Part shown: piece by piece, positions 1-8,205 of the stretch | How the letters are laid out: each line of letters opens with the position of its first letter | How positions within the stretch are numbered: position 1 is the first letter of the stretch | From: Natrinema amylolyticus_A | Lineage (GTDB): Archaea; Halobacteriota; Halobacteria; Halobacteriales; Natrialbaceae | DNA length: 64,000 nt | Assembly (NCBI RefSeq): GCF_042678045.1 | Contig: NZ_JBHUDI010000007.1 | Coordinates: 1 to 64,000, forward strand | Direction: 5' to 3' | Program-made: the position numbers and the translations under genes | The notes under the pieces: generated by a model | Told to the model about the DNA's origin: nothing | Databases searched by the model: none | The model's input: only the letters and a program-made list of their open reading frames with translations

Positions 1-2
1 CC

Positions 3-422
3 CTGCTCTTCCAGCAGGGCGACACGTACGAGCTGTCTGAATCGCCAGATAACGAGGAGCTATGGCCAGATGCTTCTTCTGCTGAACACTCCAAGGCTGT
101 GGAGCCGTCTCAGCCGGCAGAATCATGCACCTCAGAAGAGCAATCTGTACAGATCGAACCAGAGAGTGATGGCATCGAGGCGTTCGCAGCGATGTACATC
201 AGAGAAGCAGATGGTGTGCAGATACCGAAGGAGGAATTGTTTCAGGCGTACTCGAGATGGACTGATCAGCAGGACATTGATGGGACAAATGCGAGCTGGT
301 TCGGTCGGAAGCTTGCGAACGTCGTTGAGTATGAAGATGACCGTATCAGAGACGGCGATAATCTGGTAACAGTCTACACTGGAATCGACCTGACCAGCGA
401 TGGATCAAAGCTCCTTGAATGA
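3..422 (+). CDS. D5/P4-type DNA primase-helicase, C-terminal part (start outside window)
   Basis: The frame is open from the left edge, so only about 139 C-terminal residues are present. The end has a winged-helix-like stretch (IPKEELFQAYSRW ... FGRKLANVVEYEDDR ... VTVYTGIDL) that matches the usual tail of phage/plasmid D5-like primase-helicases, where a small C-terminal domain follows the SF3 helicase. The catalytic parts lie upstream and cannot be checked. Iteron-like repeats and a second primase-like gene follow, which suits a plasmid replication module. The family call rests on the tail alone. Confidence 0.6.
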   Translation: MLFQQGDTYELSESPDNEELWPDASSAEHSKAVEPSQPAESCTSEEQSVQIEPESDGIEAFAAMYIREADGVQIPKEELFQAYSRWTDQQDIDGTNASWFGRKLANVVEYEDDRIRDGDNLVTVYTGIDLTSDGSKLLE

Positions 423-550
423 GATTTATATCATAACTATGTCTGTATTTCAAGAGAATAAAACACCGGATATCTCTGCACTAGCACTAGTATTCCGATC
501 TCCGCTCATCAGGCCATTTAAACGCCAATCTCCGGTTTACACCACTGTTT

Positions 551-650
551 GTTCAGGTCAAATTAATTGTTCAGGTCAAGAATCTGAAAAATGTTCAGGG
601 CAAAACCGCAGGACAGAAGCGATGTTCATGGCAAATCGAGGGTCAAAACC
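551..650 (+). repeat. Iteron-like direct repeats between two replication genes
   Basis: The word GTTCAGGTCAA occurs at 551 and 569, then as GTTCAGGGCAA at 593 and GTTCATGGCAA at 624, followed by GGGTCAAAACC near 640. Unit starts are 18, 24 and 31 bases apart. The repeats sit in the AT-richer gap between the primase-helicase tail and the next primase-like gene, where a replication initiator or an autoregulator could bind. The repeat is visible; the role is inferred. Confidence 0.5.
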
Positions 651-778
651 AACTAGTATAGAAGGGGTATCCCCCGTTGGACAGGGTAGCGAACAGCCCA
701 CTGGTTTTCGGTGTGTTTGTCAGCATCGTGATAGTGGATGCACGATGTCCAACTGGACGCATATTACGAGGTCGATCG

Positions 779-2041
779 ATGATGTCTGAGAACGCTGTCT
801 CGGTACTCCCCGAGGAACTACGTGAGCGCGACCAGTGGGTCTGCTGGAAAGAAGAACCTCGAGATGGGAAGCCGACGAAGATACCAGTGACGCCAGGGAG
901 TGGTGCGTTCGCGTCATCGACGGATCCCAAAACATGGGCGTTGTTCGAGACAGCGCTCGAGTACGCTGACACAGGGAACGCCGATGGCATCGGCTTCGTC
1001 TTTACCGATGACGATCCCATCGTCGGCGTGGATCTGGATGACTGTCGGAATCCCGAAAGCGGCGACGTTGACGACACAGCACTGGACATCATCGAGCGAC
1101 TCGATTCCTATACTGAGATCTCTCCATCGGGCACTGGGTTTCATGTGCTCATCAAGGGAGAGCTCCCAGATAGACGGAACCGCCGTGGCAGTATCGAACT
1201 GTACGACACCGCTCGGTTTTTCACCGTGACTGGCGACCGCCTCGAGGACACGCCACCTCGCGTTGCACGTCGGCAGGATGCGCTGGTCGCGATCCATCGT
1301 GAGTACGTCCAAGACTCTGACCCGGATCCAGAGCACGAATCTGGGGACCGTCGCACTAGCGACGAGACGGAAACAACGGGTAGTGCAGCCCATACTGACG
1401 TTGATCTCGAGGACCAGGAGCTGCTCGAGCGAGCGCGGAACGCATCGAACGGCGAGAAGTTCGAGCGGTTGTGGCGTGGTTCGACTGCTGGTTATGAGAG
1501 TCAGTCAGAAGCAGACATGGCGCTGTGTTGTTTGCTGGCGTTCTGGACTGGTGGGGATCAACAGCAGATGGATCGGCTCTTCCGCCAATCGGGGCTGCTT
1601 CGAGACAAGTGGGACGAAGTCCACTACGCAGACGGCTCTACGTACGGCGAGAAGACCATCGAACGAGCGATTGCGAGTATCTCCGAGTTCTACGATCCCG
1701 ATACTCGAGAGACGGCAACCGAATCTGTTCCCAGAACGAGCGAGTCGTCGACCGCTGCCACCCGTGACAAATCGGATCGGACTCCGAATCGTGCGTATCT
1801 GGTTGAGAAGAATCGACTGTTGACCGACCGTGTCGACGAATTAGAGACCACGCTCGAACAGAAAAATGAGCGTATCGATCGCCTCGAGGCAACGATTGAG
1901 GATCTCAAAACCGAACTTGCAGAGCGTAACCGAGAGATCGAGCAGACTCGAGAAGAAATAGCCGAGACGACGTCCGACTGTGACACCGCTTCAGAAACAG
2001 CCTCTCTGTGGGGACGATTATTCGGCGATAGCTCCAAGTAA
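779..2041 (+). CDS. Primase-polymerase-like plasmid replication protein
   Basis: This protein of about 420 residues begins with a domain like the N-terminus of phage and plasmid primase-polymerases (EELRERDQWVCWK, KIPVTPGSG, then the acidic motif VGVDLDDC and SPSGTGFHVLIKG). A middle part resembles the DUF that follows it in haloarchaeal plasmid proteins (ADMALCCLLAFWTGGD). The last 70 residues form a Leu/Glu/Arg-rich coiled coil. Start 779 (MMSENAV) has GAGG about 10 bases upstream; an in-frame start at 677 would add an atypical hydrophobic leader. Asp residues in VDLDD may bind metal. Probable role: replication priming for this replicon. Confidence 0.6.
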   Translation: MMSENAVSVLPEELRERDQWVCWKEEPRDGKPTKIPVTPGSGAFASSTDPKTWALFETALEYADTGNADGIGFVFTDDDPIVGVDLDDCRNPESGDVDDTALDIIERLDSYTEISPSGTGFHVLIKGELPDRRNRRGSIELYDTARFFTVTGDRLEDTPPRVARRQDALVAIHREYVQDSDPDPEHESGDRRTSDETETTGSAAHTDVDLEDQELLERARNASNGEKFERLWRGSTAGYESQSEADMALCCLLAFWTGGDQQQMDRLFRQSGLLRDKWDEVHYADGSTYGEKTIERAIASISEFYDPDTRETATESVPRTSESSTAATRDKSDRTPNRAYLVEKNRLLTDRVDELETTLEQKNERIDRLEATIEDLKTELAERNREIEQTREEIAETTSDCDTASETASLWGRLFGDSSK

Positions 2042-2253
2042 CAATCGTCAGGAGGATCATTTCTTCGATTCAGAGCAAGGCACTTGACTCGGTAAGCAAG
2101 TCTTCGTAAGGAACAGTAGTTCTATTGAAGTATACATCCGAAAAGATAGTTCTAGCGGAAAATAACAATATAGCAACCTCGATTATCATACATACTGATA
2201 ATCTATCCCTTGGATGTAGGCCTTCAAGTAGTTGCTTGTCATTGGTGTGTTCT

Positions 2254-2463
2254 ATGCCTTCAGACCGCGTTCAAATCCGCAAACTCAAACAGCAGGTCGA
2301 AAGACAGGAGGTACTGCTCGAAGAGTTGCGCACGCACGTTACACCACAGGGTCTGACTCAAGGCAGAGAGATACAGCCATGCATGCACTGCGATGAAGGG
2401 TGGGTTGCTGTCATCGATGACCGTCTCACCTGCTCTAGCTGCGGCTATACGGCGACCCTCTAA
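2254..2463 (+). CDS. Small zinc-ribbon protein with N-terminal coiled coil
   Basis: The 69-residue product has a short helix (VQIRKLKQQVERQEVLLEEL) followed by a four-cysteine zinc ribbon (CMHCDEGW ... TCSSCGY). Such small zinc-ribbon proteins are frequent on haloarchaeal plasmids and are usually thought to bind nucleic acid or protein, but no function is known for this one. The ATG at 2254 is preferred because the upstream in-frame extension to 2125 is low-complexity and AT-rich. Confidence 0.55.
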   Translation: MPSDRVQIRKLKQQVERQEVLLEELRTHVTPQGLTQGREIQPCMHCDEGWVAVIDDRLTCSSCGYTATL

Positions 2464-2537
2464 CGCCCTTGCCTGTACTAAACGCAAGCCAATGCAGGCT
2501 GTAACAATTTTACCCACTAAAGAACAAAATTATTGAA

Positions 2538-2696
2538 ATGCCCTATCAGCCTCCAGTTGAATGTCCAATTTGCGGTGAAACGCTAGCTCTTGATCGAACT
2601 CTCGAAGATCACCTCATACGAATCCACACACATGCGGAAGTAGTTCGGTATCTAATAGCCATACATAGGCAATATAATGTAATTAACACTTCATGA
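2538..2696 (+). CDS. Small C2H2 zinc-finger protein
   Basis: This 52-residue reading frame encodes a single classical C2H2 finger: CPICGETLAL, then HLIRIHTH. Spacing is C-x2-C-x13-H-x4-H, close to the eukaryote-like finger seen in many short haloarchaeal proteins, which are mostly uncharacterised regulators. The gene lies downstream of the zinc-ribbon gene in the same direction, in AT-rich sequence. Real coding is supported by the intact finger; the function is unknown. Confidence 0.6.
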   Translation: MPYQPPVECPICGETLALDRTLEDHLIRIHTHAEVVRYLIAIHRQYNVINTS

Positions 2697-2777
2697 TGCG
2701 GTTAGAGTATTCGTTTCTTCACAGCCGATCAGTTAAGTCGTGAACTGAATATAGGATTTATAACGTTGATGAAGAGA

Positions 2778-2852
2778 TCATAGAAGTCTTCCCACGGTGT
2801 TAACTACACCACGTCTATGGTGAATTGGCCGATAAGTAGGTATGCGTATTGA
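2778..2852 (+). repeat. Dispersed repeat R1, copy a
   Basis: About 75 bp are shared with 52020-52095 at roughly 80 percent identity, and the last 35 bp also with 43301-43335. The best conserved core reads GTGAATTGGCCGATAAGTAG. No coding frame runs through it. This copy ends about 95 bp before a small HTH-like gene. It could be a shared promoter region or the scar of a mobile unit. Confidence 0.6.
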
Positions 2853-2947
2853 GTGTATCACAGACTGTCTCTCAGTTAATCAAAACAACAGGCTTCTGTG
2901 AATACCTCGGGGATAAATCCGTGTTCGGGACGCTACGTTGGTGACTA

Positions 2948-3151
2948 ATGATCGAACATACCTCAAAAGATGCGCTTCGTAATGATCCACTCTCTGCCAA
3001 TGAAGATGTGGCGAAGCTTTGTCTCCAGCTGCGCCATATCTCCCTCGAAGAATTAGAAGAACAGGGGTTGGTGAGGTGGGAGAGAGACGAACACCTCGTA
3101 ACGAAAGGCCCACTGTTTGATGAGAAGCGACCAGAGTATGAGATTGACTAA
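2948..3151 (+). CDS. Short winged-helix-like protein (possibly truncated)
   Basis: The 67-residue product carries LRHISLEELEEQGLVRWERD, which looks like the recognition helix and wing of the haloarchaeal DUF7344-type winged helix (HLPKLEEAGLVEWD in relatives). Those proteins usually have about 100 or more residues with an additional N-terminal helix, so this may be a truncated or minimal copy. It follows repeat R1 and precedes a Bat-type regulator. Function unknown. Confidence 0.4.
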   Translation: MIEHTSKDALRNDPLSANEDVAKLCLQLRHISLEELEEQGLVRWERDEHLVTKGPLFDEKRPEYEID

Positions 3152-3288
3152 GAGCAGATACGGTATTTGGTACCTTATTCGGCTGTCTTCGGTACAAGCG
3201 CCATCAAACGTGGCTTCTCGAAGTAATTCGATCCCAGTTCCAGTCCTCTATGGTGGCTATTTACCGCTAGAACGTGACAATTCGTCTG

Positions 3289-3948
3289 ATGGCTACTGAA
3301 GCCACCTTTACAGTTCCGTCCGATCAGTTCCCTTTGGGAACGGTCTTCAAACAGTTACCGGACGTGACCGTCGAACTGGAACGGATAATCCCGGCACAGG
3401 ACATTGTAATACCGTACTTCTGGGTGCGAGGAACTGTGGCCGACGATATTGAGGACGCGTTTACCGGCCATCCCGGCGTGGCCGACATTCGCCTCGTCGA
3501 TTCGGTCGCAGACGAATACCTGTTACGTGTCGAGTGGGCGCTCGAGTATTCCGGTGTGCTCAGTACACTAGTAGAGACCGATATCCCACTCATCAAAGCG
3601 AGTGGCACGAACCAGCAATGGACATTCGAGGTACGTAGCGACGCTCGAAGCGATCTCGCGACCTTTCAGCAACGTTGTCGAGACCGGGAGATCCCGATCA
3701 CGCTCACAGAGATCCATGCACTCACGCCAGTCGAGACGGCCACTGAGGAGGCACTCACCGATACCCAGCAAGAGGCACTGGTACTCGCCTACCAGCGCGG
3801 GTACTTCGAATCCCCGCGCGAAGTGACGATGGAAGAGATCGGCAACGAACTCGGCATCTCCCAGCAGGCCGTCGCGTCTCGTCTCCGGCGCGGAATCAAG
3901 CACATTCTCGGAAGTACGCTTCCCGATATTGAACAGACGGACCGATAG
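3289..3948 (+). CDS. Bat-type (bacterio-opsin activator-like) HTH-10 transcription regulator
   Basis: The protein has the two-part layout of haloarchaeal Bat-like regulators: an N-terminal sensor-like domain of about 150 residues (TVPSDQFPLGTVFKQLPDVTVELERI...), then an HTH_10 DNA-binding domain with the signature LTDTQQEALVLAYQRGYFESPR and MEEIGNELGISQQAVASRLRRG. It should bind DNA and regulate nearby or distant genes; the ligand is unknown. ATG at 3289 gives 219 residues; a GTG at 3274 is possible. A similar truncated-looking HTH gene lies just upstream. Confidence 0.8.
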   Translation: MATEATFTVPSDQFPLGTVFKQLPDVTVELERIIPAQDIVIPYFWVRGTVADDIEDAFTGHPGVADIRLVDSVADEYLLRVEWALEYSGVLSTLVETDIPLIKASGTNQQWTFEVRSDARSDLATFQQRCRDREIPITLTEIHALTPVETATEEALTDTQQEALVLAYQRGYFESPREVTMEEIGNELGISQQAVASRLRRGIKHILGSTLPDIEQTDR

Positions 3949-4017
3949 GCTCTCAAAAAGGGTTTTGTATAGTATGAAGTCACGCTCACGTTGCTGGCCG
4001 TTCACAGTAGATACACT

Positions 4018-4206
4018 ATGCCCGACGGGGAGATTGAGCGAACAATTGCTGAATGTCTCATCTGCGGGTCCGTCTATGCAGCTCGAAAATGGAGTGACGG
4101 AACAATCCAACCGATTGGGAGTACTGGCTGTCAATGTGGATCAACGCAATTCCGTGTTATCAAAGATACAAGTACTCACACCTTCCGAGAGGAGAAGACC
4201 AAATGA
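4018..4206 (+). CDS. Small zinc-ribbon protein
   Basis: The 62-residue product has the ribbon ECLICGSVYAARKWSDGT followed by GCQCGSTQF, a CxxC-x20-CxC pattern. It ends in a charged tail. It is one of several tiny zinc proteins in this region with no assigned function. ATG at 4018 is preferred over a longer start at 3991 because the ribbon begins shortly after it. Confidence 0.55.
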   Translation: MPDGEIERTIAECLICGSVYAARKWSDGTIQPIGSTGCQCGSTQFRVIKDTSTHTFREEKTK

Positions 4207-4474
4207 CCATTATTGCGTATTCAGCATATAGGGGACGCTGAGTAGCTGATTTTGTTTTCTCCACGTAAAACAGTCAGGTTTACCCTCTGGATTCATTTCA
4301 TTTGTTGTGTTCCGTCAGTAGTTCTTTGTACGGAATCGGTTTGTACAATCCGTATCGTTACTTCCTTCCCCTGTACTGACTGCGATTTGAGTCGTTCAGA
4401 ATAAAGAAACGGAGCAACGAGCTACCGGTACCGTCGCGACTGTGATGGCGTGTTTGTCATCCTCGAGATAGGTG

Positions 4475-4495
4475 CGGGGCGGTCGAACTGCCCCG
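4475..4495 (+). other. GC hairpin just upstream of a start codon
   Basis: CGGGGC and GCCCCG form a 6-bp stem around a 9-base loop, ending 9 bases before the ATG at 4505. Comparable GC-rich hairpins precede starts at 6263, 23317, 25701 and 48407. The roughly 300 bp between 4207 and here hold no other recognisable feature. Confidence 0.4.
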
Positions 4496-4504
4496 AGGTA
4501 GCGA

Positions 4505-4969
4505 ATGACTACTGAGCGACAGCACCCACGAGACTGTGGTATTGATCGAACACCAACTCACCGACAGCCCTTCGAGACACCCTGGTCTGGCCTCGAGTTA
4601 CGCGTTCCGAACGACCGAAATCGAGAGTCACTCATCTCATTCGTCGAGTGTGTTCTCGTCGAACTCACGCATGCAGATGTCGGTGCCGAGTATCGATCAT
4701 CGAACATTTGGGGAGTTAAACTGACGCAGTACATCGCTGCCGATACGGTTGGCGAGAGATTCGAGAAGCGCCATTATGACGAACGGCTCGGCTGGCAAGA
4801 GCAGACGATTTCTCGGCAGGACGTCCGTGATGAACTGATCAATCGCCTCGCACGGCCCGCGTCACTGGCGACGAATCAGAGTCATTCCTATCCTGTTGAG
4901 GAACCAGATACGTTCAGGGTGAAGCCGACGTGGCAACTTCGAACGGACCGACGGCCCGGCGAAAAGTAA
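4505..4969 (+). CDS. Hypothetical haloarchaeal protein
   Basis: This is a 154-residue soluble protein without signal peptide or membrane segment. It contains FVECVLVELTHADVGAEYRS and GWQEQTISRQDVRDELINRL, suggesting an alpha/beta core and a helical end. The codon use is GC-rich at third positions like its neighbours, which supports real coding. I do not recognise a family. Confidence 0.5.
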   Translation: MTTERQHPRDCGIDRTPTHRQPFETPWSGLELRVPNDRNRESLISFVECVLVELTHADVGAEYRSSNIWGVKLTQYIAADTVGERFEKRHYDERLGWQEQTISRQDVRDELINRLARPASLATNQSHSYPVEEPDTFRVKPTWQLRTDRRPGEK

Positions 4970-5128
4970 TCAGCAGTCGTCAGTACGCGAGCGCGCTGTT
5001 GAATATCGATTACTGATTCCAGTACGCATCACCTAGTACTTTCCACTCGACCGCGCTCCCAGCATCAGGGTACAAAATAATTCTGACCGACACTAAACTA
5101 TTAGTTCACAGGGATCATAAAGCGAGTA

Positions 5129-5683
5129 ATGAGCGACCGATCACAGGTGTGGCCAGAAGAGATGGATAGTGCAGACCGTGTCAGGCATGTCGCCTTAACG
5201 CGAACGACACCACGAAATGCTGGCTGGATCGCCGAAGAGGCGGATGTCTCGAGAGATACGGCTGTTAAATATCTTGATCGAATGGCTGATCAAGGAGAGC
5301 TCGAGGCCATTGAAACAGCTGACGGCACATGCTACAAGCCCGATGAGATTACGCAATTCCTCCGTGAAGTTCGGTCCCTTGCTGAAGAGCAGTCAGTAGA
5401 CGAACTCACTAATGAACTGCGTGCGATTGGTGAGGAAATCGACTCGTGGAAGTCAACGTACAATGTTGAATCTCTCGAAAAACTTCGACAGAGCATTGGA
5501 CGTGAGGATCTGTCGGCTGACGATCGACGCGAGCGCCTCGAAGTGATCGAAGAATGGGAATACAACATTCAGGTGCGTGAAGCACTTCAGCTTGCGATCA
5601 GCCTTCAGAGTTCGCTAACGCGACTCGATGCAGACCCGCGTCTCGCAAATCGTGGTTCAGACACGCTTCCCCAAGAGGGTTAG
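5129..5683 (+). CDS. DUF7342-type winged-helix protein, module copy 1
   Basis: The 184-residue product has an N-terminal winged helix (GWIAEEADVSRDTAVKYLDRM, then a wing) and a C-terminal helical/coiled-coil half (LREVRSLAEEQSVDELTNEL ... EKLRQSIG). The same layout is seen at 7065 and 49854. All three are followed by a short gene of one apparent partner family, here after a 5-base gap. The arrangement suggests a DNA-binding autoregulator or antitoxin paired with an effector; this is inference. Upstream AT-rich sequence (CTATTAGTTCAC) could hold the promoter. Confidence 0.7.
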   Translation: MSDRSQVWPEEMDSADRVRHVALTRTTPRNAGWIAEEADVSRDTAVKYLDRMADQGELEAIETADGTCYKPDEITQFLREVRSLAEEQSVDELTNELRAIGEEIDSWKSTYNVESLEKLRQSIGREDLSADDRRERLEVIEEWEYNIQVREALQLAISLQSSLTRLDADPRLANRGSDTLPQEG

Positions 5684-5688
5684 GGAAG

Positions 5689-6132
5689 ATGGTACTCTTT
5701 CTTGCTGGTGGCCGAGGATTCACTCGGCGCGAAGGACTCCGTCGCCTCAAAGAACGACTGGAAAAAGAACCGGGGTTTTCCGATGTTCGGTATCGACCAT
5801 CTCGACTCCGTCCACGATCTGTCGTTGCTGACATCGAGGCTGAGATATTCTTAGGCGAAGAATTCCCACGGCAACAGGCCACCTTCGAGGTCACATGGCG
5901 GCCACGTGCCGACATTGATGTTCAGCGTGTTCAGTGGGCTGATGACGCAGTCAGCTTGGGGTGGCACAAAGACGATGATCATGAAGAACTTGGGACAACC
6001 CATTTCCAGATCGAAACTGATGAGGAATTAACTCACGAACCGGGGCATCTAGAAGCAGAAGCGCCGCTAAGCTTTCTGGAAACCTGTCTTCAGCGACTTC
6101 CTCCAAAACTCGAGGAGACGATTCCAGAGTGA
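5689..6132 (+). CDS. Partner protein of the HTH module, copy 1
   Basis: This 147-residue protein has a basic N-terminal helix (RREGLRRLKERLEKEPG), a beta-rich middle and the motif GWHKDDDHEELGTTHFQ near residue 105. The product of 50393 shares the start (MVxFLA), the ATFEV/ARIEI strand and GWHxDDxHxxLGxxHxQ; that of 7624 has a related W-D-H-H-FH pattern. Spaced His/Asp residues could form a catalytic or metal site. Possible role: toxin or nucleic-acid-acting partner, not proven. Confidence 0.6.
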   Translation: MVLFLAGGRGFTRREGLRRLKERLEKEPGFSDVRYRPSRLRPRSVVADIEAEIFLGEEFPRQQATFEVTWRPRADIDVQRVQWADDAVSLGWHKDDDHEELGTTHFQIETDEELTHEPGHLEAEAPLSFLETCLQRLPPKLEETIPE

Positions 6133-6223
6133 ACCCGGTTACTCCTAATTGAACGGTTGCTTGATCTCTGTATTCTCCTTCTGATACGGTCCCTCTGACC
6201 GTACTTCCAGCAGTGAATTTTTG

Positions 6224-6244
6224 GCGCCATGAGGCACGAGGCGC
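6224..6244 (+). other. GCGCC/GGCGC inverted repeat upstream of a start
   Basis: GCGCC and GGCGC are separated by 11 bases and lie 18 bases before the ATG at 6263. The same arm sequence with similar spacing precedes the start at 23317, and longer versions precede 25701 and 48407. It could be an operator or a 5' leader hairpin. Confidence 0.4.
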
Positions 6245-6262
6245 GCTCAACAGTGAGCCGTC

Positions 6263-6568
6263 ATGGAATTTCCAATGACTGATCCAAACCCGATTGACAA
6301 CACTACAGACGATTACAGCCGGTTCGAAGCCAGACTCGTTGCCCGTGATCAGGATGCAACTCGCGTCCTGACAGCAGATATTGGCGACACAGCCGCCCGA
6401 AAGCTCGTTACGGAGCTCATCGATAACAGTGTGGTGACGCCGGTCCCTGGCAAGCGGGTGTTCGTCCACGAGCCAAGTGGGACCGCCTTTGACTCGAGCA
6501 CTCAGCTTGCTGTCTTCCATCAAGGCTGGACGGCGGCCCGTAATGCCGACGAGGTGGGGGGCGAGTGA
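6263..6568 (+). CDS. Hypothetical protein, paired with a zinc-binding DUF7558-like gene
   Basis: The product has 101 residues with an Ig-like or beta-sandwich feel (YSRFEARLVARDQDATRVLTAD, then RVFVHEPSGTAFD). No cysteines or membrane segments are present. It overlaps the next gene by TGATG, so the two are translationally coupled. An alternative start is 6275 (MTDPNP). The pair recurs in haloarchaeal accessory regions by my recollection, without a known function. Confidence 0.55.
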   Translation: MEFPMTDPNPIDNTTDDYSRFEARLVARDQDATRVLTADIGDTAARKLVTELIDNSVVTPVPGKRVFVHEPSGTAFDSSTQLAVFHQGWTAARNADEVGGE

Positions 6569-6897
6569 TGCAGCAGACGCTCGCTGGCTGTGCCTTCTGC
6601 GACGCCCTGCCCGGCACCGAGGCCGGAGAGGCACATACCTGGGGAAAAGACGAGCGAGTCTCTCACCCCATCTGTGTCGACTGCGCTATCCAGGCGGAGC
6701 CGGCCCCTGACGAGCGCGATCACTGCACCTGCGATGGCTGTGGGCTCGTCGTCGACGCGCTTGCAGCCCTCACGCGGTTCCGAGTTGAACTCGGCCGTCT
6801 TGAGGGCACGCTACAGCTGTGTGCGCGGTGTAGTCCGGGTGGGCCAGCCACCTACTGGACGCGTGATCTCGAGGAGCACATCGTGAAGACTGCGTAA
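6568..6897 (+). CDS. Cysteine-rich zinc-binding protein (DUF7558-like)
   Basis: The 109-residue product contains four CxxC-type knuckles: CAFC, CVDC, CDGC and CARC, enough for two zinc sites of the treble-clef or ribbon type. The body text THPICVDCAIQ and CDGCGLVVDALAALTRF is typical of a widespread haloarchaeal small protein. It is coupled to the preceding gene by a one-base stop/start overlap. Function unknown; nucleic-acid or protein binding is plausible. Confidence 0.65.
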   Translation: MQQTLAGCAFCDALPGTEAGEAHTWGKDERVSHPICVDCAIQAEPAPDERDHCTCDGCGLVVDALAALTRFRVELGRLEGTLQLCARCSPGGPATYWTRDLEEHIVKTA

Positions 6898-7064
6898 GTA
6901 CTGGATGCGAATGTGAGAACATGCTGGAGATTCCTGTTGAGCAAGAAAATACGTCGATGGTTCTGAACAGAGAGCGACGTAACTCGCTGAACGAAGCAGA
7001 AATAATTCAGCGTGCGGTAGATATATGGCCGATCATATCGTTAGTTGGATGTAGGTGAACACTG

Positions 7065-7631
7065 ATGGACTTGACTGATACTCCCGACGACATTCGTGAT
7101 TCAACTGAGAGTCCACCTGATTTTACCGAATGGGACTCTCCTGAAGAGGTCTTGAAAGGAGGTCCAACACGAGAACGATTGCTCAGTGTTATTTTACAGT
7201 TACGGACTCCAACAAAAGTGTCCAGAATTGCAGAGCAAGCAGACTGCGATACTGAGACTGCAAGGGACTACCTTGAATGGTTCACCTCGATGGGAATGAC
7301 GCGTGAGATCTCGGGACGACCTGTGAGATACGAACGCAACGAATCGTATCTCCAGTGGCGCAGAGTTGAGCAAATCCGAGACGAATATTCTGAGGCAGAG
7401 ATCGTCAAAGAGCTCAAAGAGACGATGAAACGAATCGAGGAGTATCGTGCCCAGTTCGATGCCGATAGCCCGGAAGACGTGTCCCTCATGGATCGCACCG
7501 AGGAAGCGTCGGTCGAAGAAGTGTGGGAAGCACTGAGTGAGTGGAAAACGCTCAAACAACGTGCAGAGCTCTTAGATACAGCGCGTCAGAACGGCCATTC
7601 CTCGAGTGGCGGTGCCAAAGTCGATGCCTGA
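7065..7631 (+). CDS. DUF7342-type winged-helix protein, module copy 2
   Basis: The 188-residue protein has a winged helix (VSRIAEQADCDTETARDYLEW, then MTREISGRPVRYERNE) and a long acidic helical tail (VKELKETMKRIEEYRAQFD). It matches the layout of the products at 5129 and 49854 and overlaps the downstream partner gene by 8 bases. The lead 150 bp are AT-rich and could contain an operator. I infer an autoregulator/antitoxin-like role within a two-gene module. Confidence 0.7.
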   Translation: MDLTDTPDDIRDSTESPPDFTEWDSPEEVLKGGPTRERLLSVILQLRTPTKVSRIAEQADCDTETARDYLEWFTSMGMTREISGRPVRYERNESYLQWRRVEQIRDEYSEAEIVKELKETMKRIEEYRAQFDADSPEDVSLMDRTEEASVEEVWEALSEWKTLKQRAELLDTARQNGHSSSGGAKVDA

Positions 7632-8070
7632 ACGCCGGCCAGCTGACGACGATACTGTCCCAGAGGTCGGTGGCATCGATACCGACATTCTCGAACAAAT
7701 TGGGCAGCATCTTGAACGAAGTAATCGCTTTGCAGAGACCGTCTTTCAGCCGGAGTACGCACCAAGTTCAGTCGTCGCAGAATACGACATGGGGTACTTT
7801 CCAACTGCTATCGAGCGTGCGTATCTTCAGGTTCGCTGGTACGAGACAGACGATTTCAATATCCACTACTCTGAACAATACGCCACTGGAGACCACTGGG
7901 AGTGTCGGTGGGACCGCCATCCAAACGATCACAATACTCGCTCACATTTTCATCCACCGCCAGATGCAGCGACACCAGGGGATGATGTGGAGTATGAGGA
8001 AGACTGGCGAGATATACTCTCGGACGTACTCGGCGACTTAGACGATCGAATCGAAGCGTTTTGGGAGTGA
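7624..8070 (+). CDS. Partner protein of the HTH module, copy 2 (histidine-rich)
   Basis: The product, 148 residues from the ATG inside ATGCCTGA, contains AYLQVRWYETDDFNIHY and then CRWDRHPNDHNTRSHFHPPP, a dense His/Asp cluster in the last third. The general design (small, beta-rich, His motif, next to an HTH gene) recalls TumE/DUF6516-type toxins, but I cannot confirm membership. A GTG at 7606 would extend the start by six codons. Translation is probably coupled to the HTH gene. Confidence 0.6.
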   Translation: MPERRPADDDTVPEVGGIDTDILEQIGQHLERSNRFAETVFQPEYAPSSVVAEYDMGYFPTAIERAYLQVRWYETDDFNIHYSEQYATGDHWECRWDRHPNDHNTRSHFHPPPDAATPGDDVEYEEDWRDILSDVLGDLDDRIEAFWE

Positions 8071-8205
8071 GAGATAAGCGGGATACCTGTTGAAAGACGG
8101 TCCCCTTCAACCCCAGCGCATTCGTTCACCGATTAGGGGCTTAAACAGGATTCTCATAAAGCCAGAGCCTATATTTTGAAAACGACAGCGGTACTCGGTA
8201 TCGGT

